From positions 1-45,182 of the forward strand of contig JAGAPK010000023.1 in the NCBI GenBank assembly GCA_017623295.1: a stretch of DNA of 45,182 nucleotides. Reading direction: 5' to 3'. The notes under the pieces were generated by a model. That model ran no database searches. It was not told the DNA's origin and saw only the letters and a program-made list of their open reading frames with translations. This DNA comes from Lachnospiraceae bacterium (GTDB taxonomy: Bacteria > Bacillota > Clostridia > Lachnospirales > Lachnospiraceae). Below, piece after piece: positions 26,332 to 35,790 of the stretch. Position 1 is the stretch's first letter. Every line of letters begins with the position of its first letter. The position numbers and the translations under genes are program-made.

Positions 26332-27483
26332 CTAATTTAGCAAAAATTGTGACATCACATAATTACTGATATCCATACCATAAGGTGTCAGACGTATATA
26401 CTCATCCGTTAAAAGAAGTCCTTCCTGTTGTAGCTTTGTGAGCACTTCTCCATAAATTTCTTCTATATTAACACCAAATTTATGTTCAAACTCCTGTCTG
26501 GAAACACCTTGTGTAAGGCGTAACCCTAAGAACATAAATTCTTCCATCTGTTCTTCCCTTGTCAGGTATTCTATATTTTCCCGAAAGCAGGTTCGACTAT
26601 TCTGCTTACCAGCACAATTATCTATCATTTCCCGGTACTCTTCCATCGTGTCTTTATTACTGAAACGCACTTCTTCTACCATTGAAGCAGCGCCCAGACC
26701 AAGTCCAAGATAATCGCCACGTTTCCAGTATACTTTATTATGAAGGCATTCATAACCTTCCCTTGCGTAATTGGAAATCTCGTAACGATGATAGCCCTTG
26801 TCTGAAAGCATCTGACCGGTTAATTCGTACAATATTCTGTCCTCGTCCTCGGTCGGGAAATCCAGTTCCTTCTGATGGTCAAAAAACCACGTTCCTTCTT
26901 CCAGAATCAAACTGTAAGCCGAAATGTGCTCCGGCTGTAATGCAAGCACTTTGGAAAGCGTTTCCCGGTATGACTGCTCACTCTGTCCGGGAATCGCCGA
27001 CATCAAATCAATATTAATGTTTCGAAAACCGCTTTTCCTTGCCAGTTCGTAGGTTTCAAGAAACGTCTGGTAATCATGAATTCTGCCCAGACAACGTAAC
27101 TCTTCATCATTAGCAGACTGCAAGCCAATGCTTAATCTGTTAATTCCTGCTGCAAAATAGATTTGCAGTTTTTCTTCGGTTACGGTACCCGGATTGACTT
27201 CTATCGTAATCTCTGGATTTGCCACAAAAGAAAAGCTTTTCTTTAGTTTACATAATATTTTTTCTATTACTTTTTCATCTAATACCGAAGGTGTTCCACC
27301 GCCAAAGAACACAGAAATCACCTGATGTTCCGCATAGAAAGGAGCCTGCTGCTCTATTTCTTTTAACAACAACTCCACGTATTCTTTTTTGTCCTGTTCG
27401 GATGCCTTATAAGACAGAAAATCACAATACCGGCATTTCTGCATACAAAATGGTATATGAACATATAAGCTTAACTCTCTCAT
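26332..27483 (-). CDS. hemW: HemW-like radical SAM heme chaperone
   Basis: A 383-residue radical SAM protein. SLYVHIPFCMQKCRYCDF holds the CxxxCxxC ligands of the 4Fe-4S cluster; VFFGGGTPSVLD and NPGTV are SAM-binding motifs, and the C-terminal HemN domain follows. Once annotated as oxygen-independent coproporphyrinogen oxidase, HemW is now seen as a heme-binding chaperone. Position directly after lepA (22-base gap) is the conserved Firmicutes order. AAAGGA lies just before the ATG. In Bacillus hrcA follows; here sigK follows instead. Confidence 0.93.
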   Translation of the reverse strand: MRELSLYVHIPFCMQKCRYCDFLSYKASEQDKKEYVELLLKEIEQQAPFYAEHQVISVFFGGGTPSVLDEKVIEKILCKLKKSFSFVANPEITIEVNPGTVTEEKLQIYFAAGINRLSIGLQSANDEELRCLGRIHDYQTFLETYELARKSGFRNINIDLMSAIPGQSEQSYRETLSKVLALQPEHISAYSLILEEGTWFFDHQKELDFPTEDEDRILYELTGQMLSDKGYHRYEISNYAREGYECLHNKVYWKRGDYLGLGLGAASMVEEVRFSNKDTMEEYREMIDNCAGKQNSRTCFRENIEYLTREEQMEEFMFLGLRLTQGVSRQEFEHKFGVNIEEIYGEVLTKLQQEGLLLTDEYIRLTPYGMDISNYVMSQFLLN

Positions 27484-27505
27484 ATCCTTTCGCCTTATCC
27501 CGGGC

Positions 27506-29320
27506 TTAATTCTCGTCTAGTTTCAGGACACTCATAAATGCGCTCTGTGGAATCTCTACATTACCGACCTGGCGCATACGCTTCTTACCTTCCTTCTGTT
27601 TCTCAAGCAACTTCTTCTTACGGGTAATATCGCCACCATAACATTTGGCAAGTACATCTTTACGCATTGCCCTTACCGTTTCTCTGGCAATAACCTTGCC
27701 GCCTACTGCTGCCTGAATCGGAATTTCGAATAAGTGTCTTGGAATCTCGTCTTTTAACTTCTCACACATTCTTCTGCCTCTCTCATAAGCACTGTCAGCA
27801 TGAACAATGAAAGAAAGGGCATCCACTTCTTCTTTATTAATGAGAATATCTAATTTTACAAGTTTTGATTCTTCATAGCCTTTCATCTCGTAATCAAAGG
27901 AAGCATAACCTCTGGAACGGGATTTGAGCGCATCAAAGAAATCATAAATAATTTCATTTAAAGGCAAGTCATATTTAAGCAAGGCTCTGGTGGCTTCAAT
28001 ATATTCGGTACTGATATAACGGCCTCGTCTTTCCTGACAAAGCTGCATAATCGGTCCGATAAATTCGGTTGTCACCATGATTTCTGCACTGACAATCGGC
28101 TCTTCCATATAGTCGATTTCGGAAGGGTCCGGTAAATTAGACGGATTCGTAAGTTCAATCATTTCACCGTTCGTCTTATGCACGCGGTAAATAACACCCG
28201 GAGCAGTTGTTACCAAATCCAGATTGTATTCTCTCTCCAATCTCTCCTGAATAATCTCCAGATGCAGAAGTCCTAAGAAACCACAGCGGAAACCAAAACC
28301 TAATGCAATCGAAGTTTCCGGTTCATAATTTAAGGACGCATCATTTAACTGCAATTTTTCCAAAGCATCTCTTAAATCCGGATATTTTGCACCATCTGCC
28401 GGATACATACCGCAGTACACCATAGAGTTTACTTTTTTGTAACCTGGAAGTGGCTCTGCACAAGGATGTTTCAAATCGGTAACCGTATCGCCCACCGCCG
28501 TATCTTTTACATTTTTAATAGAAGCGGTAAAATAACCTACCATACCTGCAGAAAGCTCGTCACATGGAATAAACTGTCCGGCACCAAAATAGCCAACTTC
28601 CACTACCTCTGCTGTTGCACCGGTTGCCATCATTTTCGCCTGTGTTCCTTTGCTGATACGGCCTTCCATAATACGACAGAATACAATAACACCTTTGTAA
28701 GAATCATAGACCGAGTCAAAGATAAGTGCCTGCAAAGGGTTGTCCGCACATCCGGTAGGTGCCGGAATCTTCTCTACAATCGCTTCCAATACTTCCTCAA
28801 TACCGATACCGTTCTTGGCAGAAATAAGCGGAGCATCCTGCGCTTCGATACCGATAACATCCTCTATTTCATTTTTTACTCGTTCCGGGTCTGCACTCGG
28901 AAGGTCAATTTTATTGATAACCGGAAAAACATCTAAGTCATGGTCCAGTGCCAGATACACATTCGCCAGTGTCTGTGCCTCAATTCCCTGTGCTGCATCA
29001 ACAACAAGAATTGCTCCATCACAGGCTGCAAGGCTTCTGCTGACCTCATAGTTAAAGTCTACGTGACCGGGTGTATCAATTAAGTTAAAAATATATTCCT
29101 GTCCATCTTTCGCCTGATATACGGTACGAACTGTCTGCGCCTTAATCGTAATACCTCTTTCACGCTCCAAATCCATATTATCAAGAACCTGCGCCTGCAT
29201 TTCTCTGCTGGTCAGAAGTCCTGTTTTCTCTATAATTCTATCTGCCAATGTTGATTTACCATGATCAATATGGGCTACAATACAAAAATTTCTGATTTTG
29301 CTCTGATCTACCACTGCCAT
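27506..29320 (-). CDS. lepA: Elongation factor 4
   Basis: A 604-residue translational GTPase that back-translocates stalled ribosomes. G motifs are [13 protein letters not shown] (G1), RGITIKAQT (G2), DTPGHVDF (G3), NKIDLP (G4) and SAK (G5). The LepA-specific C-terminal domain is present ([26 protein letters not shown]). Length matches the family (about 600). It is between spoIIP (78-base gap) and hemW (22 bases), the conserved arrangement. Confidence 0.97.
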   Translation of the reverse strand: MAVVDQSKIRNFCIVAHIDHGKSTLADRIIEKTGLLTSREMQAQVLDNMDLERERGITIKAQTVRTVYQAKDGQEYIFNLIDTPGHVDFNYEVSRSLAACDGAILVVDAAQGIEAQTLANVYLALDHDLDVFPVINKIDLPSADPERVKNEIEDVIGIEAQDAPLISAKNGIGIEEVLEAIVEKIPAPTGCADNPLQALIFDSVYDSYKGVIVFCRIMEGRISKGTQAKMMATGATAEVVEVGYFGAGQFIPCDELSAGMVGYFTASIKNVKDTAVGDTVTDLKHPCAEPLPGYKKVNSMVYCGMYPADGAKYPDLRDALEKLQLNDASLNYEPETSIALGFGFRCGFLGLLHLEIIQERLEREYNLDLVTTAPGVIYRVHKTNGEMIELTNPSNLPDPSEIDYMEEPIVSAEIMVTTEFIGPIMQLCQERRGRYISTEYIEATRALLKYDLPLNEIIYDFFDALKSRSRGYASFDYEMKGYEESKLVKLDILINKEEVDALSFIVHADSAYERGRRMCEKLKDEIPRHLFEIPIQAAVGGKVIARETVRAMRKDVLAKCYGGDITRKKKLLEKQKEGKKRMRQVGNVEIPQSAFMSVLKLDEN

Positions 29321-29398
29321 TTTCTTTCCATGCCTTTCTCATATCCTTTTTTACATACAGAGTTAGTATAGCAAATTCTGCGCCCAATGTCCATATTC

Positions 29399-30814
29399 TC
29401 AAGCATCTCTATCCGGCTCATTTCCGGACAAAACAAGGTGTATAATATGCGCCAATGGTTCCACCGCATTCATAATTTCCTCTACCGTATTATTCTGTGC
29501 CCCCAGCTCTATTAACAGGGATTTTCCTCGTAAATGCATATTATAGCGGTACGCTTTTAAATAAATCCTTCTTGCCACTCCCGGATAATATTCATTAGCA
29601 GCTACCTGCATCTGAAAAGAAAAGGTAAGATTATCCTCTAAATTGGGGTTTTCCAGATATTCTATCGTTTCTCCATTTTTGGTTCTGCTAAGACCGTTAA
29701 AAAACATAAACTGTGCCGTTGGTTTGCCCTGCAAATCCACCACCAGCCTTCTATCCTCCGGCATTTCGTCTCTATGTAAATCTATTACTACTTCAATTGA
29801 AGGATTTTCTGCAAGCACCTTCTCTATCGCCGGAAGTGCATTGCTGTAAGCATAATCTCTGGCTTCTTTATCAAAACTCTCTGTATAATGAATTACATTG
29901 TAACCATATTGGTCTCGAAGTAAATTTGCTAATTTTTCTCCTGCACCTACAATGGTGGTCGATTCATCTCCGGGTATAGAATCTACAAAATCTTCCTGCG
30001 AATGGGTATGATAAATCAGAATCTGCGGCTTTTCATTGCTGCCCTGCATCCGCATATCTTTTTCCAAAAGTTTTTCCGTATTTAACAAAGCTTCTCCGGC
30101 AGCCGTTGTGCTGTCGATTGCATAAAATGCTTTTACCAAAGCCTCATAACTTTGCAGTTCTTCCCATTGATAACGATATGCCGGTTCTTCTACTTCATGG
30201 AAATTCTGCGTTGCCAGCTGCCCCAGTTGTTCTGCCTGTATTTCCTCTGCTCCTGCATTCTGCTCTCCTACTGCATTTTCTCCTGCCGCACGTTCTCCGC
30301 TATCGTCAGTTCCGGCTGCCTGATTTTCACTAACCAGACCATTTTCCGCAAGAAAAGCTTCTTCTAAACTTTTATCCAGATGAATGGCATCATCACCATA
30401 TTCCAGTTCTTCCTGTGAAATTCCCTTTTTATCCTCATCCGTTCCTTCTAATAAAAGAAGTTCTTCATAATTGCTTTCTTGTACGAAATTGGAATTATCA
30501 GCATCCGGCTGTTCCATACTGTATAGCAATACCGGAAAATTTTTGATTACAAGTCGTTCCATCACACTACTGTCATAATAGCTCTGTTTTGTATCAAGTG
30601 CTGCCACTCCCGGCATCCATGTTTCCATAATATTTTGCTCAAATAAACTCTGTAACCAATCCGAATCGGTATCTTCTTTTGGTGCACTCAGATACAGTTC
30701 ACGTACCAGTGCAATTCCCGCCATGACACACAAAACAAAGAGCGCAATTCGAAGAAAACCGCGCCCGATATGCATCTGACTATTCCATTTGCCTTTTAAC
30801 CGACCTTTTTTCAT
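29399..30814 (-). CDS. spoIIP: Stage II sporulation protein P
   Basis: A 471-residue protein with a membrane anchor at about 19-40 (GFLRIALFVLCVMAGIALV), a variable Glu-rich region, and the SpoIIP amidase/endopeptidase domain. QILIYHTHSQEDF, VIDLHRDE and SLLIELGAQNNTVEE hold the His and Glu zinc ligands. SpoIIP, with SpoIID and SpoIIM, remodels septal peptidoglycan during engulfment of the forespore. A proper family length and intact motifs suggest it is functional, supporting a spore-forming host. It follows gpr by 82 bases, as in Bacillus, and a candidate sporulation -10 lies in that gap. Confidence 0.93.
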   Translation of the reverse strand: MKKGRLKGKWNSQMHIGRGFLRIALFVLCVMAGIALVRELYLSAPKEDTDSDWLQSLFEQNIMETWMPGVAALDTKQSYYDSSVMERLVIKNFPVLLYSMEQPDADNSNFVQESNYEELLLLEGTDEDKKGISQEELEYGDDAIHLDKSLEEAFLAENGLVSENQAAGTDDSGERAAGENAVGEQNAGAEEIQAEQLGQLATQNFHEVEEPAYRYQWEELQSYEALVKAFYAIDSTTAAGEALLNTEKLLEKDMRMQGSNEKPQILIYHTHSQEDFVDSIPGDESTTIVGAGEKLANLLRDQYGYNVIHYTESFDKEARDYAYSNALPAIEKVLAENPSIEVVIDLHRDEMPEDRRLVVDLQGKPTAQFMFFNGLSRTKNGETIEYLENPNLEDNLTFSFQMQVAANEYYPGVARRIYLKAYRYNMHLRGKSLLIELGAQNNTVEEIMNAVEPLAHIIHLVLSGNEPDRDA

Positions 30815-30871
30815 GAACCTGCTTCATCCTATCCGGGGGTTATTGTCCTTCCGAAAAGGGCACCCACTATC

Positions 30872-30882
30872 TATTATATGCA
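30872..30882 (-). promoter_or_regulatory. Candidate sporulation-type -10 upstream of spoIIP
   Basis: The minus strand carries TGCATATAATA; GCATG lies 17 bases before its CATATAA core, similar to sigma-F/G class promoters. The same 11-mer occurs upstream of gpr. There is no good sigma-A -35. Confidence 0.4.
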
Positions 30883-30896
30883 GGTTATAAGGTTGT

Positions 30897-31784
30897 TCAT
30901 GCTAAAGAGATATCCAGTGCCTTATTCAATGCATCACACAAAATATGTCCAATCTGCTGCACCTGTGCATCGACATCTTTGCTGGTAACATACATATTAT
31001 TCAGTTCAGAAAGTGCATTCGGATATTCGCCCATTGCATATTCTCCCACCGCATCTCCTACAATGGTTGCTGCATCTACAACAGTCGGAACACCAATTGC
31101 CATAACAGGCACATGCAGGCTTTCTTCATTCAATGCATTCCGATAATTTCCCACACCGGAACCGGGATGAATTCCCGTATTGGTAATCTGTATCGTGCGA
31201 TTCAATCGCTTCGTAGAGCGCGCTGCCAGTGCATCGATAACAATTACCATATCCGGGCCCGTCTGTTCAATAACACCCCGAATAATTTCCGCCGATTCCA
31301 TACCTGTTTTGGCCATAACTCCGGGTACCAGACTGCTGACCAAGTGCATTTTGGAGCAATTATAAGCCCTTTTTCCATATTCCATAACAATGTGGCGATT
31401 GATAAAAAGATTATCGACTACGTTCGGCCCCAAAGAATCGGCTGTCACATCACGATTTCCAAGTCCTACTACCAGAATTGATTTTTCTTCCTCCGGCTCC
31501 GGCAACAGATTGCGTATCTCTCTGGCAAGAATATCGGAAATTTCCTGATGATAATCTTCCTCCAAGTCAATCATGCCTGGTGCCTCTAGCGTAACATAGG
31601 TTCCCATCGGTTTGCCCATAGCTTTCGCACCGTTTTTGGTTTCTATGATTACTTTTGTAATATGCACATCGCTTTTTTCATCATAGCTTTCTTCCACTTT
31701 TATTCCATGAATATCGTTTTCTTTTCCGTCAATACTTTCTCTGGCCTCTAGTGCCAAGTCTGTTCTGACCTGAAACCAACTCAT
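30897..31784 (-). CDS. gpr: Germination protease GPR
   Basis: A 295-residue spore protease that degrades small acid-soluble proteins during germination. The start is ATG 31784, because MSWFQVRTDLALEARE matches the conserved IRTDLAVE start of the family and GGGA/GAGGA lie upstream; longer readings add unlike sequence. SILVVGLGNRDVTADSLGPNVVDNL, HLVSSLVPGVMAKTGMESAEIIRG, VIDALAARSTKRLNRTIQ and TGIHPGSGVGNYRNALNEE are GPR blocks. Only the short N-terminal propeptide region typical of the zymogen is present. It is divergent from rpsT with a 234-base gap, the classical rpsT-gpr neighbourhood. Confidence 0.95.
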   Translation of the reverse strand: MSWFQVRTDLALEARESIDGKENDIHGIKVEESYDEKSDVHITKVIIETKNGAKAMGKPMGTYVTLEAPGMIDLEEDYHQEISDILAREIRNLLPEPEEEKSILVVGLGNRDVTADSLGPNVVDNLFINRHIVMEYGKRAYNCSKMHLVSSLVPGVMAKTGMESAEIIRGVIEQTGPDMVIVIDALAARSTKRLNRTIQITNTGIHPGSGVGNYRNALNEESLHVPVMAIGVPTVVDAATIVGDAVGEYAMGEYPNALSELNNMYVTSKDVDAQVQQIGHILCDALNKALDISLA

Positions 31785-31823
31785 ATCATCCCGTCCTCGT
31801 TTCTTCTTTCCTTTTTCTCTGTT

Positions 31824-31834
31824 TATTATATGCA
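31824..31834 (-). promoter_or_regulatory. Candidate sporulation-type -10 upstream of gpr
   Basis: TGCATATAATA on the minus strand, about 40 bases before the gpr start, is identical to an 11-mer before spoIIP. A GCATG lies 20 bases upstream of CATATAA, which is longer than the usual sigma-G spacing. Confidence 0.35.
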
Positions 31835-31901
31835 CACACAGTCTGTACTGCGCATGCAAGTACATAGCTTTATTTTTTGCAAAAAAAGTTGAAAATATGT
31901 A

Positions 31902-31930
31902 TTGACAGAAAGGAATGCTTATTCTACAAT
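31902..31930 (+). promoter_or_regulatory. Sigma-A promoter of rpsT
   Basis: TTGACA (31902-31907) and TACAAT (31925-31930) are separated by exactly 17 bases and lie about 90 bases before the rpsT start. Confidence 0.85.
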
Positions 31931-32018
31931 AATATGCGTGTGTTTCCATTAAAACGTCCGTGTCCGGATTTAATGAGACACTTTCCTGAAAAAAAGATTC
32001 CAATAGGAGGTGTGCATC

Positions 32019-32282
32019 TTGGCTAATATCAAATCTGCAAAGAAAAGAATTTTAGTTAACAGAACCAAAGCTGATAGAAATAAAGCTATCAAATCCGGCG
32101 TTAAAACTTCTGTTAAGAAGGTAACTGCTGCTATCGCTGCTAACGACAAAGAAGCTGCAAAAGCTGCATTAGTTGCTGCTACAGCTACAATTGATAAGGC
32201 TGCTAAGAAAGGTGTATTACACAAAAATACAGCTTCCAGAAAAGTATCCCGTTTAGCACAGGCAGTTAATAAGATGGCTTAA
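32019..32282 (+). CDS. rpsT: Ribosomal protein S20
   Basis: An 87-residue very basic Ala/Lys-rich protein starting (M)ANIKSAKKRILVNRTKADRN, the S20 signature; it binds 16S rRNA in the small subunit. The start is TTG at 32019 with AGGAGG 8-9 bases upstream; the in-frame GTG at 32010 almost overlaps the ribosome site and adds residues unlike S20. A rare UUG start is also used by Escherichia coli rpsT, where it is linked to low initiation and autogenous control. Its own promoter lies upstream and a terminator downstream, so it is a single-gene unit. Confidence 0.96.
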   Translation: MANIKSAKKRILVNRTKADRNKAIKSGVKTSVKKVTAAIAANDKEAAKAALVAATATIDKAAKKGVLHKNTASRKVSRLAQAVNKMA

Positions 32283-32318
32283 TTTTTGCTATAAATTAGA
32301 CATGCTAAATAAAACATA

Positions 32319-32356
32319 AAAAAACCACTTCATACCGTCATGTGAAGTGGTTTTTT
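32319..32356. terminator. Bidirectional intrinsic terminator
   Basis: CCACTTCA (32325-32332) pairs with TGAAGTGG (32343-32350), flanked by six A and six T. It can stop rpsT transcription on plus and the TPM-domain gene on minus. Confidence 0.9.
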
Positions 32357-32378
32357 GTATGCTCATTTTTCAAAATAC

Positions 32379-33251
32379 CTAGCGACTGTGACCGCCACCA
32401 CCGTGACTTCCGCCACCACCACCGCCGCCGCTGTGACCGCCGCCACTGCTGCTGCTTGTTTGAATATGGCGTTTTGTAACTGATTTACGAACAAATACGT
32501 CTCTGTTATTTACAAAATCCGCTTTCTTGCCTTCCACATAGGTTACTGCCGTTGTTGTATCTTTACCACTTTTGGATTTCCAGTTTGCAATAATAAAAAT
32601 AACAGCTGCAACTAAACCTACTATAATCGAAATACCTTTTGGAACATCTACATCAAACAAACGTGTTCCCATCATATCATCATAGAAATCATTCACATAT
32701 GTTTTGTATGCCTTATACGGATTGGTTTCCACATCACGGTAAACTCTGTCAAGAATGTGGTCAATATCCAAATCACTATAAGTATCTTTTACAATTCCGG
32801 TTGTGCAAAACCAAGTATAGATTCTTCCGTCATCCTCGCGATACCAGTTATCTACCAGAATAACGCCATCTCCGTTCGGCTTATTATAACCAAAATTGTT
32901 TTCTTCATAAAACTGTTCTGCAAATACTCTTACGAACTGATCATAAGAAACATCTGGTTCGATTTCTCTTGCATATTCCTTCAGCGATTCATTCAATGTA
33001 ACAAGAACAATATCACATCCGGTTTGTTTCTCTCTTTTGGCAATCAAATCTTCCAGCTTTTGTTCTTCTTTGTCTGTAAGTACATCTGCATGGTCAAAAA
33101 CACGCTGTGTTGTCGTACATTCTGTATTGGTTCTCTCATAATGGTTTGTGCTTGATTTTATTTTATGTAAACCTTCTATTCCCAACAAGATTACTACAAG
33201 CACGCCAATCGTAATAAGTATCCATCTAAAAAATTTCAAATATTCTTTCAT
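32379..33251 (-). CDS. TPM-domain (YgcG-type) membrane protein
   Basis: A 290-residue protein with a membrane helix at about 10-26 (WILITIGVLVVILLGIEG), then a TPM domain: VFDHADVLTDKEEQKLEDLI, CDIVLVTLNES, DGVILVDNWY. A second helix lies near 207-223, and the C-terminus is a Gly/Ser/His-rich tail (runs of GGGH and GGGG). TPM (DUF477) proteins are found next to LemA or DUF2207 membrane proteins and include a plant photosystem II repair factor; the bacterial role is poorly known. The His/Gly tail may bind metal. Its ATG overlaps the stop of the zinc-ribbon gene by one base (TAATG), with GGAGG upstream: an operon pair. Confidence 0.8.
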   Translation of the reverse strand: MKEYLKFFRWILITIGVLVVILLGIEGLHKIKSSTNHYERTNTECTTTQRVFDHADVLTDKEEQKLEDLIAKREKQTGCDIVLVTLNESLKEYAREIEPDVSYDQFVRVFAEQFYEENNFGYNKPNGDGVILVDNWYREDDGRIYTWFCTTGIVKDTYSDLDIDHILDRVYRDVETNPYKAYKTYVNDFYDDMMGTRLFDVDVPKGISIIVGLVAAVIFIIANWKSKSGKDTTTAVTYVEGKKADFVNNRDVFVRKSVTKRHIQTSSSSGGGHSGGGGGGGSHGGGGHSR

Positions 33252-34234
33252 TACAGCACCTCCAGAATGGCAATTGCCAATGATACAATAGCACTAACAT
33301 AAACCATTGCAGAAAGTCCGTATGCAAGCACTTTTTCTTTGGATACCGGTGTTTTACCGACTACTTTACCGGTCTGACCATTTACATGGAAATGATAGGT
33401 TTTGCCTTTATACTGATACATATACATCCAAACCGGCATAAGCGCAAAGTTAGTACCTTCACTTTGCAGATTCAGATTCTTACTTCTTGGCGTTATCGAA
33501 CTATAACCACCCAAAGACTGCTGCATCAGCTTATCCGATGCCTCTCGCACTTTCTCCTTGGCGCGTCCTTCCAGTTCCTGTGCACTCTGGTTATAAACTT
33601 CACCGAAAAAGCCCGACATATATTTCGGATTAAAACCTTCCAAATCTGCATAAGCATAAGGCTCCATCAAATCCATTTCGCCATCGCCCATAGCCAGTGA
33701 GGCATCTACCGGGACTCTGTCAAATCCCGCCTTCATATGACGTTCTACATCATAATAAGAAGTTTCCGTATATTCTGTATCACCGCTGCGCCAGGTTCTT
33801 ACCTTTGTACCTGTTCCTGCAAAATCATAATTCGCCTGATAATCATATAACCAGAACGGTACATACATACCATTCATGCCTTCCAGACTTTTTTCCGAAA
33901 GAAAACTGGATGGCATAAAGGTTCTTTTCCTAAACTCTTTATTCATCGCCTCTACTGCCATATCTTTATTTACTTTAAATGGCAGTATCAAATGTGGCTC
34001 ATAAGTTCCTTCGACTCTTTCGTTGAAAACAATGTAACTGCCGCAATGCGCGCATTTGCTTGCTGATGTATACTCACCAATGTTAATCGGTGCACCACAG
34101 TTCACGCACTCCGTCATTGTGTTATCCGGAACAATATCTTCGCTGTCCAGACTTTCACAATGAGGACAGTACATCATTTTTCTGCCCGGCTCATAAACCG
34201 CATTGCCACCGCAATTTTTACACTTAAAAATCAT
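33251..34234 (-). CDS. Double zinc-ribbon membrane-tethered protein
   Basis: A 327-residue protein from ATG 34234 (GGGGAGG at 7 bases). Four CxxC pairs (C5-C8, C23-C26, C43-C46, C61-C64) make two zinc ribbons in the first 70 residues. Then comes a domain of about 220 residues (HLILPFKVNKDMAVEAMNKE, GMYVPFWLYDYQANYDF, FALMPVWMYMYQYKGKTYHF) and one C-terminal membrane helix. This architecture is often misnamed as helicase or PriA-like because of the ribbons, but no helicase motif is present. It seems a cytoplasmic membrane-anchored partner of the TPM protein just downstream. Function unknown. Confidence 0.75.
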   Translation of the reverse strand: MIFKCKNCGGNAVYEPGRKMMYCPHCESLDSEDIVPDNTMTECVNCGAPINIGEYTSASKCAHCGSYIVFNERVEGTYEPHLILPFKVNKDMAVEAMNKEFRKRTFMPSSFLSEKSLEGMNGMYVPFWLYDYQANYDFAGTGTKVRTWRSGDTEYTETSYYDVERHMKAGFDRVPVDASLAMGDGEMDLMEPYAYADLEGFNPKYMSGFFGEVYNQSAQELEGRAKEKVREASDKLMQQSLGGYSSITPRSKNLNLQSEGTNFALMPVWMYMYQYKGKTYHFHVNGQTGKVVGKTPVSKEKVLAYGLSAMVYVSAIVSLAIAILEVL

Positions 34235-34266
34235 GTCTTTCCTCCCCTTCACTTTTCTTTTTTTAA

Positions 34267-34275
34267 AGTATAACA
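34267..34275 (-). promoter_or_regulatory. Extended -10 of zinc-ribbon/TPM operon
   Basis: On the minus strand TGTTATACT is an extended -10 (TGn-TATACT), 33 bases before the ATG; the -35 is poor. It is back-to-back with the purF promoter. Confidence 0.5.
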
Positions 34276-34289
34276 AAAATTTGCAGAAA

Positions 34290-34318
34290 TTGACAGAGCT
34301 TTTACATTTCTATATACT
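34290..34318 (+). promoter_or_regulatory. Sigma-A promoter of purF-like gene
   Basis: TTGACA (34290-34295) and TATACT (34313-34318) with a 17-base spacer, about 65 bases before the ATG at 34384. Confidence 0.8.
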
Positions 34319-34383
34319 AGTAGTGTTGGATTTATGACATAATGTTTGTAAAAGATATAAAATGAATAGGAGCTAAGGATAAT

Positions 34384-35790
34384 ATGGGTGGATTTTTTGG
34401 TGTCGCTTCGAAAGAAGATTGTGTTTTTGATTTGTTTTTTGGTACGGACTATCATTCCCACTTGGGAACAAGACGTGCCGGTATGGCTGTATACAGCAAA
34501 GAGGATGGTTTTGACAGAGCTATCCACAACATTGAAAACGCACCTTTTCGAACCAAATTTGATAAAGATGCAAATACCATGCATGGTAACTTCGGTATCG
34601 GCTGTATCTCTGACTATGAGCCACAGCCACTGATTATACGTTCTCATCATGGTACTTATGCCATTACAACCGTAGGTAAAATCAACAATAAAGAAGAAAT
34701 TATTAAAAAGCTTTTCCAAAGCGGTCATGCTCACTTCCTGGAAATGAGTGGTGGTGAAATCAACGCAACCGAGCTGGTAGCTGCCATTATTAACCAGAAA
34801 GAAAATCTGATTGAAGGTTTGCAATATGCACAGGAACTTGTGGAAGGTTCCATGACAATGCTGCTTATGACACCAAAGGGAATTTACGCCGCACGTGACC
34901 GTCTCGGACGTACACCGGTAACGATTGGCAAAAAAGACAATGCTTTTTGCATATCTTTTGAAAGCTTTGCTTACCTGAATCTGGGTTATGAACCGGAACG
35001 CGAACTGGGACCGGGTGAAATTGCAATTATAACACCGGAGAGTGCAAGAACATTAGTTGCTCCCGGAAAAGACATGAAAATCTGTACCTTCCTTTGGGTT
35101 TATTATGGTTATCCATCTTCTTCCTATGAAGGTATCAGTGTCGAAGAAATGCGTTACAACTGTGGTGCCATGCTTGCCAAACGTGATAATGTACAACCGG
35201 ATATTGTTGCCGGTGTACCGGATTCCGGTACAGCCCATGCAATCGGTTATGCAAATGAATCCGGTATTCCTTTCTCCAGACCATTTATTAAATATACTCC
35301 TACCTGGCCGCGTTCCTTCATGCCGACCATTCAGAGTAAACGTAATCTGATTGCGAAAATGAAACTGATTCCGGTACATGACTTAATCAAAGACCGCAGT
35401 CTGTTGCTGATTGACGACTCGATTGTACGTGGAACACAGCTTCGTGAAACAACCGAATTTTTATACCAGAGTGGTGCGAAAGAGGTGCACATTCGTCCTG
35501 CCTGTCCGCCACTGTTGTTTGGATGTAAATATTTGAATTTTTCACGTTCTTCTTCCGAAATGGAACTGATTACACGTCAGGTTATCAATGAAATAGAAGC
35601 AGATAACAAATATCCGAATCTGACAGCTTATGCAAATCCGGAATCCAGTGAATATCAGGCAATGTTAGAAAAAATAAGAGAGAAGCTCAACTTCACTTCT
35701 CTCCGTTACCATCGTCTGGATGATATGATTGCCTCTGTTGGCATTGATAAATCAAAACTTTGTACATATTGTTGGGATGGCCGCGAATAG
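34384..35790 (+). CDS. PurF-family protein lacking the glutaminase Cys
   Basis: A 468-residue amidophosphoribosyltransferase homologue. The phosphoribosyl half is intact: LLLIDDSIVRGTQLRET is the PRPP loop, with PDSGTAHAIGYANESGIPF before it. Cysteines at ICTFL, in the CPPLLFGC segment and at LCTYC match the 4Fe-4S ligands of the Bacillus-type enzyme. The N-terminal glutaminase half differs: the protein begins MGGFFGVAS where PurF has a catalytic Cys (CGVFG), and the oxyanion-hole NGN motif reads VGK. Glutamine hydrolysis is therefore unlikely; ammonia-dependent synthesis or another role is possible. AAGGA lies 5 bases before the ATG. No purine genes adjoin it, so a second, canonical PurF probably exists elsewhere. 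Confidence 0.85.
   Translation: MGGFFGVASKEDCVFDLFFGTDYHSHLGTRRAGMAVYSKEDGFDRAIHNIENAPFRTKFDKDANTMHGNFGIGCISDYEPQPLIIRSHHGTYAITTVGKINNKEEIIKKLFQSGHAHFLEMSGGEINATELVAAIINQKENLIEGLQYAQELVEGSMTMLLMTPKGIYAARDRLGRTPVTIGKKDNAFCISFESFAYLNLGYEPERELGPGEIAIITPESARTLVAPGKDMKICTFLWVYYGYPSSSYEGISVEEMRYNCGAMLAKRDNVQPDIVAGVPDSGTAHAIGYANESGIPFSRPFIKYTPTWPRSFMPTIQSKRNLIAKMKLIPVHDLIKDRSLLLIDDSIVRGTQLRETTEFLYQSGAKEVHIRPACPPLLFGCKYLNFSRSSSEMELITRQVINEIEADNKYPNLTAYANPESSEYQAMLEKIREKLNFTSLRYHRLDDMIASVGIDKSKLCTYCWDGRE

Noticed and set aside
31970-32224. Minus-strand frame over rpsT
   Set aside because: Antisense shadow of the S20 gene, with Ala/Leu bias coming from the S20 codons.
33251-34234. PriA-like helicase
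   Set aside because: Only zinc ribbons are shared; there are no Walker or helicase motifs.
34249-34824. Minus-strand 191-codon frame over the purF-like gene
   Set aside because: Runs antisense through conserved PurF sequence and has no start signal or family features.
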